Below, in pieces: positions 9,339 through 18,218 of a stretch of DNA of 64,000 nucleotides (position 1 is the first letter of the stretch; each line of letters opens with the position of its first letter). The stretch is from Ruegeria sp. Alg231-54. GTDB lineage: Bacteria > Pseudomonadota > Alphaproteobacteria > Rhodobacterales > Rhodobacteraceae. The notes below the pieces were generated by a model. That model saw only the letters and a list, made by a program, of their open reading frames with translations, was not told the DNA's origin and did no database searches. A program made the position numbers and the translations under genes. The DNA lies in NCBI RefSeq assembly GCF_900143525.1, contig NZ_FREZ01000003.1, positions 372,001 through 436,000 of the forward strand. Direction: 5' to 3'.

Positions 9339-10339
9339 TCGAACCGCAGACCTTTCGCGTCAAACCGGTGGATGGCATCCGAGCGTGGCGTCAGGTGGAT
9401 ACGGTCGCCGTGGCGAAAGCTGACCTCGCCATCTGCTCGGACGGTGATGGTCTCGGCCAACCCTGTTTCGTGGACGTGGAAGAAAGTGTCCGAGCCAAGA
9501 TGCTCAGAGACACTTACGACGCCGGACCAGTCTCCCTCAGATTCAGACACCGCAATGTGTTCAGGGCGAATTCCGATGGTCTGGGCACCGAGCTTTTCTG
9601 CTTCGGGGCCTTCGATGAAGTTCATCTTGGGCGAACCGATGAAGCCTGCAACAAACAGGTTGCGCGGCGTACGGTACAGCTCCAGCGGGCTCCCAACCTG
9701 TTCGATCACACCTGCCTGAAGCACAACGATCTTGTCGGCCATAGTCATGGCTTCGACCTGATCGTGGGTGACGTAGATCATCGTAGTCGCCAGACGTTCG
9801 TGCAGTTCGCTGATTTCCAGCCGCATGCCAACGCGCAAGGCGGCGTCCAGGTTCGACAGCGGCTCATCAAACAGGAACGCAGCCGGTTCGCGTACAATGG
9901 CCCGACCGATGGCCACCCTTTGACGTTGCCCGCCAGACAGTTGGCCGGGACGACGGTCCAGGTAGTCGGTCAGGTTCAGAACGCTCGCCGCACCTTCAAC
10001 CCGCTTGTCGATCTCAGCCTGATCCAGTTTCGCCATGCGCAGCGGAAATGCGATGTTCTTGCGAACGGTCATGTGCGGATACAAGGCGTAGGATTGGAAC
10101 ACCATCGCCAGCCCGCGTTTGGCAGGCGGCACGTCTGTTGCGTCGGCGCCGTCAATGTCGATGGAGCCAGAGGTCATGTCTTCCAGTCCCGCAATCAGGC
10201 GCAGCAAAGTGGACTTGCCGCAACCCGAGGGGCCAACAAATACGGTGAACTCGCCATCTTCGATGGTCAGATCCAGCGGGGGAATGACCTCTACGTCGCC
10301 GAAGCTTTTGGTCACGGACTTGAGTTGTATACGTCCCAT
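9335..10339 (-). CDS. smoK: Sorbitol/mannitol ABC transporter ATPase (MalK/UgpC type)
   Basis: The 334-aa ATPase energises polyol import. Visible are Walker [10 protein letters not shown] (about 37-45), the Q-loop, the signature [13 protein letters not shown], Walker [12 protein letters not shown] and the H-loop THDQVEAM, followed by a C-terminal TOBE-type regulatory domain (about 235-334) as in MalK. It lies 12 bp behind smoG. CUT1-family transporters use one ATPase gene as a homodimer, which fits the single ATPase here. Confidence 0.93.
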   Translation of the reverse strand: MGRIQLKSVTKSFGDVEVIPPLDLTIEDGEFTVFVGPSGCGKSTLLRLIAGLEDMTSGSIDIDGADATDVPPAKRGLAMVFQSYALYPHMTVRKNIAFPLRMAKLDQAEIDKRVEGAASVLNLTDYLDRRPGQLSGGQRQRVAIGRAIVREPAAFLFDEPLSNLDAALRVGMRLEISELHERLATTMIYVTHDQVEAMTMADKIVVLQAGVIEQVGSPLELYRTPRNLFVAGFIGSPKMNFIEGPEAEKLGAQTIGIRPEHIAVSESEGDWSGVVSVSEHLGSDTFFHVHETGLAETITVRADGEVSFRHGDRIHLTPRSDAIHRFDAKGLRFE

Positions 10340-10351
10340 GCGAAGTCTTCC

Positions 10352-11182
10352 TTATTTCACAGCGCCGAAAGTCAGGCCGCGGACAAGTTGTTTCTGGCTG
10401 AACCAGCCAAGGATCAGGATGGGTGCAATCGCCATGGTCGAGGCCGCGCTGAGCTTGGCAAAGAACAAGCCTTCGGGGCTGGAATAGCTGGCGATAAATG
10501 CAGTAAGCGGGGCCGCATCGACGGCCGTCAGGTTTAGGGTCCAGAACGCCTCGTTCCAGGCCAGGATGAAGTTTAACAGAACGGTCGAGGCGATGCCGGG
10601 GATGGCCATGGGCGTCAGGATATAAAGGATTTCCTCTTTCAGCGTCGCTCCGTCCATCCGTGCCGCTTCAAGGATTTCCCCCGGAATTTCGCGGAAATAG
10701 GTATAGAGCATCCAGACGATGATCGGCAGGTTGATCAGCATCAGCACCACGACCAGCCCACCGCGACTGTCCAGCAAACCCAGCTGAATGAACAGCAAGT
10801 AAATCGGGTACAGAACACCAACTGCAGGCAACATCTTTGTGGATAGCATCCACAACAGAATGTCCTTGGTGCGTTTGGACGGAACAAACGCCATCGCCCA
10901 GGCTGCGGGTATCGCGACGATCACACCCAGAACGGTCGATCCGCCTGCGATGATGACCGAATTCCACAGGAACCGCATATAGTCAGAGCGTTCCTGCACG
11001 ATGGCGTAATTTTCGAGCGTCCATTCGAAGTTGAGGAAGATCGGTGGGCTTGCAATCGCCTGCGCCTCGGTCTTGAAGCTGGTCAGGATCGTCCAGAAGA
11101 TTGGGAAGAAGATCAGCAGACCTACGGCCCAGGCAAGGGCAGTGTTTAGTGTTTTGCGTTGTGTCGTGACGGTGCGGGCCAT
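10352..11182 (-). CDS. smoG: Sorbitol/mannitol ABC transporter permease 2
   Basis: A 276-aa CUT1 inner-membrane permease with six hydrophobic segments and the EAA loop (EAARMDGATLKEEILYILTP, about residues 175-195) that docks on the ATPase. It forms the channel with SmoF. It is 12 bp downstream of smoF and 12 bp upstream of smoK, consistent with one transcript. Confidence 0.92.
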   Translation of the reverse strand: MARTVTTQRKTLNTALAWAVGLLIFFPIFWTILTSFKTEAQAIASPPIFLNFEWTLENYAIVQERSDYMRFLWNSVIIAGGSTVLGVIVAIPAAWAMAFVPSKRTKDILLWMLSTKMLPAVGVLYPIYLLFIQLGLLDSRGGLVVVLMLINLPIIVWMLYTYFREIPGEILEAARMDGATLKEEILYILTPMAIPGIASTVLLNFILAWNEAFWTLNLTAVDAAPLTAFIASYSSPEGLFFAKLSAASTMAIAPILILGWFSQKQLVRGLTFGAVK

Positions 11183-11194
11183 GGTTTTGTCTCC

Positions 11195-12061
11195 TCACGC
11201 GTCCAGGTTTTTGCCGACAATGCGCATCAGGAAGATGGCAACGATGTTGGCAAGGATGATTGCATAGACACCACCGGCCGATCCGAGGCCAACGTTCTGG
11301 CTTTCCAACACGCGCTGGAAGATCATGTAGGTCAGTGTACGGGTGCCGAAGGCGCCGCCGGTGGTCACGAAAATCTCGGCGAAGATCGACAGTAGAAAGA
11401 TCGTCTGGATCAGGATCACAATCGTTATGGCGCGACCAAGATGCGGCAGGATGATGTGGTAAAAGCGCTTCAGAACCGGCGCGCCGTCCATCTCGGCCGC
11501 TTCCAGCTGTTCACTGTCCAGAGACTGGATAGCCGTCAGCAGGATCAGCGTCGCAAAGGGCAGCCACTGCCAGGAAACGATCATAACGATCGAGGTCATC
11601 GAAGCCTCGGACAGCCACGAAATCGGCTCGGCCCCGAAAAAGCGCCATAGATGGGCCAGCAAACCGTTCACCGGATCCATGAACATGTTCTTCCAGACCA
11701 GCGCTGATACGGTCGGCATGACAAAGAATGGCGCGATCACAAGGATGCGGACAACGCCCTGCCCCCACATGGGCTGATCCAGAAGCATGGCCAGCAGAAT
11801 GCCCAGAATGACCGTAATCACCAGCACGCCGCCAACGATTACCAATGTTGCTTGAACCGCGGGCCAGAAGGAACTGGAGGATACGAAACGAACGTAGTTG
11901 TCGAACCCGACCCAACCCAGATCACCTCCACGCAGCGGCAGGTATTTCTTGAAAGAAAAATACAGCGTCATCGTCAGAGGCACGAGCATCCAGCCAAGCA
12001 GCAGGACCACTGCGGGTGCCATCATCAGGCGGGCAACTGATCGGGAATGTTGAGTAGCCAT
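11195..12061 (-). CDS. smoF: Sorbitol/mannitol ABC transporter permease 1
   Basis: The 288-aa CUT1 permease is the MalF-like partner of SmoG, with an N-terminal extra helix and an EAA loop (EAAEMDGAPVLKRFYHIILP, near residue 190). It follows smoE after a 107-bp gap that contains a strong hairpin, and is followed closely by smoG. The hairpin probably sets a lower permease level than binding-protein level. Confidence 0.92.
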   Translation of the reverse strand: MATQHSRSVARLMMAPAVVLLLGWMLVPLTMTLYFSFKKYLPLRGGDLGWVGFDNYVRFVSSSSFWPAVQATLVIVGGVLVITVILGILLAMLLDQPMWGQGVVRILVIAPFFVMPTVSALVWKNMFMDPVNGLLAHLWRFFGAEPISWLSEASMTSIVMIVSWQWLPFATLILLTAIQSLDSEQLEAAEMDGAPVLKRFYHIILPHLGRAITIVILIQTIFLLSIFAEIFVTTGGAFGTRTLTYMIFQRVLESQNVGLGSAGGVYAIILANIVAIFLMRIVGKNLDA

Positions 12062-12127
12062 AAGGCAAACCCTCTCTGTTCAGGCGTAACTCAGCCTGCG
12101 AGAAAAACGCGAATTGTGGAAGGGTTG

Positions 12128-12157
12128 AACGGGTGGGCAGACCTCTGCCCACCCGTT
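12128..12157 (-). promoter_or_regulatory. Strong intercistronic hairpin after smoE
   Basis: A perfect 12-bp GC-rich stem (AACGGGTGGGCA at 12128-12139, TGCCCACCCGTT at 12146-12157) with a 6-nt loop lies 11 bp after the smoE stop on the minus strand. There is no T-run, so it is more likely an mRNA-stabilising or partially terminating element between the binding protein and the permeases than a full terminator. Confidence 0.7.
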
Positions 12158-12168
12158 GGGAGGATGCC

Positions 12169-13470
12169 TCAGTAACCGGCGGCTTCCATTTCTTCAGCTG
12201 TGAAAGCCTGCGCTTTGGCAAGTGCTTCCTCAACCGTTTGCTGTCCGGCATATACCGCCGAGAACTCCTGGCTCACCTGTGTGGCAATGCCTGCGAATTC
12301 CGGGATCGCGGCAAACTGGATGCCAACATACGGGACGGGTTTTACCGTCGGGCTGTTCGGATCAGCTGACAGGATTGAGTCCAGTGTCATCTTGGAGAAC
12401 GGAACCTTTTGGTATTCCGGATTCTCGTACAGAGACGTACGTGCACCCGGGGGAACGTTTGCCCAGCCTTCGCTTTCGGCCACTAACTCAATGTAGTCCT
12501 TTGAGGTCGCCCATTCGATGAATTGCTTGGCAGCATCTTCTTGCTGTGTGCCAGCAGGAATAGCCAGTGCCCACGCCCAAAGCCAGTTGGACCGCTTGCC
12601 CAATCCGGTGTCGGGTGCCAGCGCAAATCCTACGTGATCTGCGACCGTAGAGTCGTTAGGGTTGGTCACGAAAGACGCGGCAACTGTCGCGTCGATCCAC
12701 ATGCCGCATTTGCCCTGCTGGAACAGCGACAGGTTTTCGTTAAACCCATTGGTGGCATAGCCGGCAGGACCGGATTCGTTCATCATTTCAACGTAGAAAT
12801 TCAGTGTGTCTGCCCACTCGGGCTGATCGAACTGGGGCTTCCATTCTTCGTCGAACCAGCGGGCGCCGAATGAATTGGACATCGCAGTGATAAAGGCTCC
12901 GCCTTCACCCCAACCGGCTTTGCCGCGAAGGCAGATGCCGTTGATCTCGGCGTCCCGGTCGGTCATCGCGGCGGCGGCCTCTTTGATGAACTGCCAGGTC
13001 GGCGCATCCGGCATTTCCATGCCCGCCTTTTCCATAAGGTCAGTGCGGTACATGATCATCGAGCTTTCACCATAGAACGGCGCCGCAAAAAGCGTTCCGT
13101 CATGGCTCAACCCACCTGCCATCGCTGGCAGAATGTCACCAACGTCGTATTCTTCGGACAGGCCATCCAGCGGCACCAGCCAGCCATTCGCGCCCCAGAT
13201 CGGCGTCTCATACATGCCGATTGTCATGATGTCGAACGTACCGCCTTTGGTCGTGATGTCGGTCGTTACGCGCTGACGCAGCACGTTTTCTTCCAACGTC
13301 ACCCATTCGACGTCAATGCCGGTCGCCTCGGTGAATTTATCGGTATAGCCCTGCATCCGGATCATGTCGCCGTTGTTCACGGTCGCTATTGTTAAGGTAT
13401 CCGCATTAGCTGCTGCCGTCGCGACGAGTGTCATTGCAGTCGCCGCACGAAGTGCGTTTCTCAAATACAT
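12169..13470 (-). CDS. smoE: Sorbitol/mannitol-binding periplasmic protein
   Basis: A 433-aa extracellular solute-binding protein of family 1 (CUT1). It has a Sec signal peptide (first about 23 residues, hydrophobic core TAMTLVATAAANA) and then the usual two-lobe receptor with Trp/Tyr/Asp-rich sugar-contact segments. It is the first gene of the smo operon, with a strong ribosome binding site (AGGGAGGACAGGG) in front of the ATG. A candidate LacI operator lies 67-90 bp upstream. The polyol specificity is taken from the linked smoS and mtlK genes. Confidence 0.92.
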   Translation of the reverse strand: MYLRNALRAATAMTLVATAAANADTLTIATVNNGDMIRMQGYTDKFTEATGIDVEWVTLEENVLRQRVTTDITTKGGTFDIMTIGMYETPIWGANGWLVPLDGLSEEYDVGDILPAMAGGLSHDGTLFAAPFYGESSMIMYRTDLMEKAGMEMPDAPTWQFIKEAAAAMTDRDAEINGICLRGKAGWGEGGAFITAMSNSFGARWFDEEWKPQFDQPEWADTLNFYVEMMNESGPAGYATNGFNENLSLFQQGKCGMWIDATVAASFVTNPNDSTVADHVGFALAPDTGLGKRSNWLWAWALAIPAGTQQEDAAKQFIEWATSKDYIELVAESEGWANVPPGARTSLYENPEYQKVPFSKMTLDSILSADPNSPTVKPVPYVGIQFAAIPEFAGIATQVSQEFSAVYAGQQTVEEALAKAQAFTAEEMEAAGY

Positions 13471-13507
13471 CCCTGTCCTCCCTGAGCTTGGATGTCGTAC
13501 AGAGAAC

Positions 13508-13560
13508 GTAATACAAAAATTGTCGCGGCGTCAATGAAAACTTTACGCGCGTTAAGTTTT
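13508..13560 (-). promoter_or_regulatory. smoE promoter with candidate LacI-family operator
   Basis: A near-perfect 24-bp palindrome occupies 13537-13560, with core TTTACGCGCGTTAA at 13542-13555. Just downstream on the minus strand are a -35-like TTGACG (13529-13534) and a -10-like TATTAC (13508-13513). The same core pattern, TTTRCGCGCGYTAA, recurs between lacI and xylB at 14646-14659. The CG-centred palindrome is typical of LacI-family sites, so this is the likely operator for the adjacent regulator. Confidence 0.7.
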
Positions 13561-13564
13561 AAGA

Positions 13565-14590
13565 TTACGCGGAATCCCTCAAAACCAACCTTGCAGGGAA
13601 CAACGTCTCCGACCGCGTTTCAAATTTCCCTCCACTTTCAATGAGTTCGAACAGAGTTTCGACGCTACGCCCGGCAACGTTGTCATAATCATGGGCAGCC
13701 GTGGTCAGAGAGGGGCACGTAAATTTTGCGAAGGGATGATCGTCATTTGAAGCCAGACGCAGCGCGCAATCGTCCCGTCGCCCGACCCGAATCCCTTGCT
13801 CGTAGCAGGCCGCCAGAAAACCGATTGCCAGCCGGTCATTGCTGCACAGGACCGAATTAGTTCGCAGCCCATTTTCCGCCAGAACTTTCAGCGCACCCTT
13901 GTGACCGATCTCTTCAAACGCCCAACCCTTACCGTCGACTCTGATGATATGCGGCTCGAACCCGAGACGCTCCATGACTTCAATATAGGCTTTTCGGCGT
14001 TTATTGGCGTTCGGGTTTGCAGGCGTTCGCATTTCGAAGAATGACGGGGGCTCGCCCGTCCGGATCATGTATTCCACGGTTTGCGAAACAAAGCTGAAAT
14101 TGTCCGACCCGATAAACGCGGCACCCAGACCTTCTAGGTTACTGTCGAACAATACAGTCGGCACATTCGCGCAGAACCTTTCGATCACTGATTGATCTGA
14201 GGTCCGTCCCAATGGCGCCAACAAAACCCCGGCAGGCTTCAAGGATTGCAGCCCGTCCAGAATGTCGTTTTCCAGTTTTTGTTCACCATGAGAGCTAAAG
14301 AGGGACGGACGATACCCAGCTGCGATACAGCTTTGTTCCAAATAGCGCGCGATTTCGGCAAAGAACGGATCAGCCAGATAGGGCACGACGATGCCGATAT
14401 TCTTGGTCAGCTTCCGGTTCTGGTTCACCGCATAAATGTTGGGGCGATAGTCGAACCGCTCCAGCGCCTCTTCGATACGGGCCCGCGTTGTTGGGCGAAC
14501 GCTGTCGGGATCGTGAAAGTACTTGGATACCGTAGGCCGCGAGATGCCACTGAGGGCTGCGAACTCTTCCATATTCTTTATTTTGGTCAT
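13565..14590 (-). CDS. LacI-family transcriptional regulator of the polyol operon
   Basis: The 341-aa protein has a LacI-type helix-turn-helix at the very N-terminus (EFAALSGISRPTVSKYFHD, about 8-26), the hinge region, and a periplasmic-binding-like sugar-sensing domain (about 60-335). It sits upstream of smoE in the same direction and divergently from xylB. Matching CG-centred palindromes at both flanks suggest that it controls the smo operon, xylB and itself, responding to a polyol or a derived ketose or phosphate. Confidence 0.92.
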   Translation of the reverse strand: MTKIKNMEEFAALSGISRPTVSKYFHDPDSVRPTTRARIEEALERFDYRPNIYAVNQNRKLTKNIGIVVPYLADPFFAEIARYLEQSCIAAGYRPSLFSSHGEQKLENDILDGLQSLKPAGVLLAPLGRTSDQSVIERFCANVPTVLFDSNLEGLGAAFIGSDNFSFVSQTVEYMIRTGEPPSFFEMRTPANPNANKRRKAYIEVMERLGFEPHIIRVDGKGWAFEEIGHKGALKVLAENGLRTNSVLCSNDRLAIGFLAACYEQGIRVGRRDDCALRLASNDDHPFAKFTCPSLTTAAHDYDNVAGRSVETLFELIESGGKFETRSETLFPARLVLRDSA

Positions 14591-14645
14591 GTCAGTCTGC
14601 CTGCGGATCTGAGCCGCCTTGATCTTATCATATTTTTACATATTC

Positions 14646-14659
14646 TTTGCGCGCGCTAA
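14646..14659. promoter_or_regulatory. Second candidate LacI operator, between lacI and xylB
   Basis: The 14-mer TTTGCGCGCGCTAA matches the core of the smoE palindrome (TTTACGCGCGTTAA) at 12 of 14 positions, and the two differences keep the symmetry. It lies in the 120-bp divergent gap, 56 bp from the lacI start and 52 bp from the xylB start, where it could control both. Confidence 0.6.
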
Positions 14660-14710
14660 AAAATCAATAGCCATGCAAGGTCCGGGCGTTTCTGCGGGCA
14701 AGGGGATTGA

Positions 14711-16147
14711 ATGTTTCTCGGGATTGATATCGGAACGTCTGCGGTCAAACTTGTCTGTGCAGATACCGATCGAATTCTTGCAACGTCTTCAGTAGACATA
14801 AAGACTTCCTCGCCGCAGCCCGGTTGGTCAGAGCAGCACCCGGATATTTGGTGGCAGGCGACGCGCGATGCATTGGGCCAACTTGCAAAACAAGTCACGC
14901 TGTCGGATGTGCAGGCCATCGGGTTGTCCGGTCAGATGCATGGGGCCGTTTTGCTGGATCGTGATCTGCGCCCGATCCGCCCGGCGATCCTGTGGAATGA
15001 CAGCAGAGCGGTACGTGAATGCGATGAACTTCGCGCAGCCCAGCCGCAGATTGGGCATATCGCTGGCGTCCTCCCTTTGCCGGGTTTCACGGCACCCAAG
15101 ATCGCCTGGTTGAAACAACATGAGCCGGCACAATATGCCCGACTTGCTCATATCCTGCTGCCCAAGGATTACATCGGGTTATGCCTGCATGGTGAGTTGG
15201 CAACCGACACGTCCGATGCAGCCGGTACAATGTGGCTCGATCAGGCATCGCGAAAATGGCACGCCGGAATTGCCGAAGCCACTGATGTAGCGCCCGATTG
15301 GCTACCGCAGGTTTTCGACGGCCACGTCGTCGTTGGAGCCGTGACGGCGCAAGCCGCAGCTGAAACCGGGCTGAAACCCGGCGTGCCCGTCGTTGCCGGA
15401 GGAGGAGACGCGGCAACCGGGGCGATATCTCTGGGCGCCACCGAACCGGGACGTGGCTTCATTTCACTGGGGACGTCTGGCCAGTTGTTCGTGGCGGACC
15501 GTCGGTTCAAGCCCAATCCTGAACGCTATGTGCACGCTTTTGCGCACACATTGCCCGACCGTTGGTATCAAATGGCCGCTATGCTGAACGGCGCAAGGCC
15601 GATTTCGTGGGTTGGTGGTCAACTGGGGCTGTCCGCTCCTGAAGTTGTTGCGCTTGCTGAAACGGTCAGCGGTGATCGCGGGCCGATTTTCCTGCCGTAT
15701 TTGACGGGTGAACGCAGCCCACTTGGGGATCCACATATTCGCGCCTGTTTCTTTGGTCTTGAGGATTCGACAACGCGCGCGGATCTCTGCCGTTCCGTGG
15801 TCGAAGCAATTGCTTTTTGTTTTGCTGACGCCGCGCAGAGTTTCGGAGACACGATAGAAAATCTCCCTGAACTGGCAGCTATCGGCGGTGGCAGTCAATC
15901 GGACCTCTTGCTAGGCCTGATTGCATCGGTGACAGGAAAGCCGGTAATACGCTCAGAAGGATCGGATTCTGGCCCCGCCTATGGCGCAGCCCTGTTGTCC
16001 GCGTGTGGAGTTGGTACATTTTGTATTGCCGATCTGGCGGTTCAGCCCCAGACAAAAGACAGGTTTGAGCCCGTTAATCCCGGTGCGCTGCACGACAGAC
16101 TGAGGCTGTTTCGCCGACTCTACACTGCGGTAAGGGCGGTAAACTGA
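14711..16147 (+). CDS. xylB: Xylulokinase (FGGY family)
   Basis: The 478-aa carbohydrate kinase phosphorylates D-xylulose, the product of arabinitol oxidation by mannitol-dehydrogenase-type enzymes, and feeds the pentose phosphate pathway. The N-terminal phosphate-binding motif GIDIGTSAVKLV, GLSGQMHGAVLLD (about 75-87) and FLPYLTGERSP in the second domain are XylB marks. The length is close to the E. coli enzyme. Start: ATG after AGGGGATTGA. It is divergent from lacI, with a candidate operator between, and completes the polyol module. Confidence 0.92.
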   Translation: MFLGIDIGTSAVKLVCADTDRILATSSVDIKTSSPQPGWSEQHPDIWWQATRDALGQLAKQVTLSDVQAIGLSGQMHGAVLLDRDLRPIRPAILWNDSRAVRECDELRAAQPQIGHIAGVLPLPGFTAPKIAWLKQHEPAQYARLAHILLPKDYIGLCLHGELATDTSDAAGTMWLDQASRKWHAGIAEATDVAPDWLPQVFDGHVVVGAVTAQAAAETGLKPGVPVVAGGGDAATGAISLGATEPGRGFISLGTSGQLFVADRRFKPNPERYVHAFAHTLPDRWYQMAAMLNGARPISWVGGQLGLSAPEVVALAETVSGDRGPIFLPYLTGERSPLGDPHIRACFFGLEDSTTRADLCRSVVEAIAFCFADAAQSFGDTIENLPELAAIGGGSQSDLLLGLIASVTGKPVIRSEGSDSGPAYGAALLSACGVGTFCIADLAVQPQTKDRFEPVNPGALHDRLRLFRRLYTAVRAVN

Positions 16148-16748
16148 CCTCGGTACAACCGTTGATTTTGACCGTGTGAGTCAGCTTTTCGTCAATTAGG
16201 GCACCCGATTTTTCTCCATCCCAAATCAAGGAATTTACAGGAAATGTCCCGAGAGTCCGCGCATATCTACAGAAGCTACGCCGAACCTGATCCTCCCAAC
16301 CGATCAAACGCCCTTGTTCCAATTCATTTGATGACGGACACGGCAGGTATTGCCCATCCATGAAAGCAACACCCGGAGGAAAGGCGTTAGGGTCGTGGTG
16401 GCGGTCAGATAGTTCTGGGAGTTTTCGCATGAGCAGATTGATATAGGCCAATGTAAGGCCGAATTAACAAGGTCTTTTGGGTTCTTTGCGCTCATCAGAC
16501 CGATCACCGCTTGCTTGCCTCACGAACTGCCCGCTATTATAGTAGACGGCCCTTTACCGACATTCGTCACTATCCCCGGCGCTGCGGCGCGGCCTTCCCA
16601 AGCCGGCGATTTACTGCGCACGCCAAATCTCGGGCTGGTCGAATTCACATATACGCAACAAACCAGCAATTCACGAAGTGTTTTCTAATGTCAGATTCGA
16701 ACTCAAAAGTTCAAGTCGGTATGTCGCCACTTTCCCTTGCACACGTCG
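16148..16748. other. Decay region with an unassigned minus-strand frame
   Basis: A minus-strand frame (about 16074-16451, TTG as first possible start) reads through part of this interval and into the xylB 3' end. One segment, PPGVAFMDGQYLP, is faintly like the start of class IV aminotransferases, but nothing after it matches. A second frame (16304-16507) overlaps it. I read this as degraded coding DNA rather than a working gene. The rest shows no RNA gene or repeat. Confidence 0.3.
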
Positions 16749-17190
16749 TCAAAGATCGTCTCTACTTTCTTTTGCAACCTCAACAAAAGCGACCGCCGCA
16801 GGGGATGGCGTTGCGTGCGGATGCATCGCGAGACCAATTTTTCGTGTCCTGACTGAATTCAGCGGTTTGCTGACCCAGCCCTCTTTACCATTCGTTGGCG
16901 GCAAGGCCATCTCGGCAACAACCGAGACGCCCTGGTTGCGTGCCACCATGGTCAATGTACTTAGCATCTGCGATGTCCGATACCGCACATTTGGACTAAA
17001 TCGGGCCTGCGTGAACAAACGGCGAATGATCCGGGCAGAACCAGATTCCGGCATGATGAATGGCATTTCGCACAGTTGCTCCAATCGGATTGAAGATTGC
17101 CTGGCCAAAGTACTGTCGGCGGCAACCAAGGCGACAAACTGGTCCTGTGCCACAGGCCAGGTCCGGAAGATCCGGATTTTGTCAGACAGA
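16749..17190 (-). pseudogene. LysR-family regulator, C-terminal remnant
   Basis: About 147 codons are open from an in-frame stop upstream (near 17208-17210) to the natural stop at 16749. The translation (for example RTWPVAQDQFVALVAADSTL, then RLEQLCEMPFIMPESGSAR) matches the second half of a LysR effector-binding domain. The N-terminal helix-turn-helix and the first effector subdomain are missing. The break falls where a similarly truncated AraC gene starts on the opposite strand, so one deletion probably removed the 5' halves of two divergent genes. No function is expected. Confidence 0.7.
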
Positions 17191-17771
17191 CCCCTTCCAA
17201 CTGGCTTTTATGCGGCATTGGATTTCTCGTCTTTGTACTTGTTTTGGATAACGCGATAGCAATCGACTTTGCAGTCAACAAGGGGGCCAATGCCTCAATG
17301 TTGATTTCTTACGGAACTGTTCCGTTGATCTTTCTTCTTGCGACGTCAATCACGCTCCCAGTGATGTTCTCCAAAGCCAACGCGGTGTCAAACGCAGCGC
17401 CAGTAGCCAATACTGAAGATGCGGAAGTCGTAGAGCGACTGAAGGCATTGATGGATGAACAACAGCCTTTTCTGGACCCCAACATAACCGCCCAACGACT
17501 TGCCAAACGCCTGAGCCTTCCAGCCCGCACTGTTTCGTCTGCTGTCAACAGAACTCAGGGAACTAACATGTCGCAATACGTGAACGAGTTTCGATTGACT
17601 CATGCGGCCCGGTTGCTTGCAGAGACTGATGAAGGCGTTGCCAACATCGCTGCTCAATCAGGGTTCTTGGCACGTTCCAACTTCTATCGTGCATTCCAAC
17701 GGGTCTACGGACAATCGCCTATCGAGTACCGGGTACTTAGAAATTCAAAAGAGAAACCACAAATCGAATGA
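17184..17771 (+). pseudogene. Membrane-anchored AraC-type regulator, 5'-truncated
   Basis: The frame carries two hydrophobic helices (WLLCGIGFLVFVLVLD and PLIFLLATSITLPVMF), a linker and a complete C-terminal AraC/XylS DNA-binding domain (about the last 105 residues, including FRLTHAARLLAETDEGVANIAAQSGF, abbreviated here by its ends). Full-length members of this type have several more N-terminal helices. Here the homology begins abruptly at about 17184, where the frame runs back into antisense LysR sequence. A shorter product from an internal start could still bind DNA, but membrane sensing would be lost. Confidence 0.7.
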
Positions 17772-18218
17772 CGGTAATCTGCGGCCCAAACCGGACATTG
17801 AGCTTGAACCATGATTAACTAATCAGCTTCCTGAAAGCGGCCATTCCGACATTTGCAACATTTCCTTTGCTTCGATGGCTGACATGGGAACATGTCTGCC
17901 GTCGTGTTAAGCGAGCAGTACACTTCGCAATGCATCTTCCCAGTGAGTTCACAAGGGCTTGCGTGCCCAGAACATGCTGCCTTTCGCCAACTGAAGTCTG
18001 GGCTTTGGCAATGGCATTCGGTGGAGCGCCTCAGAGATCGAACGTCCTGACGATTTCGAGGCGCATATGGTGTGCCAGAACAGTAAGGCCTATAAGGCTA
18101 TCCTGCGCCTTGGCACTGCACTTTTGATTCATCGCGCTGACCAGCCGGATGATCCGAGCAAAGTGGGCCGTGCTCGCGCGTGCATGAATGCAAAGGGCAT
18201 CATCCGTAAAGAATTCCA
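17772..18218. other. Degraded coding stretch before the histidine kinase gene
   Basis: One plus-strand frame reads from about 17950 to the TGA at 18220-18222, interrupted by stops near 17944 and 17989. Its last open part contains RPDDFEAHMVCQNSKAYKA and ends [15 protein letters not shown] do not recognise the family. The kinase frame begins overlapping its stop codon. No clear promoter for the kinase gene is visible here. Confidence 0.3.

Noticed and set aside
8544..9719. 391-codon plus-strand frame
   Set aside because: It lies entirely antisense to mtlK, smoS and smoK, which have complete motifs and operon structure. The translation shows no family features and typical shadow composition rich in Arg, Cys and His.
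9368..10537. 389-codon plus-strand frame
   Set aside because: Antisense to the smoK ATPase, whose Walker A, signature and Walker B motifs prove the minus-strand reading.
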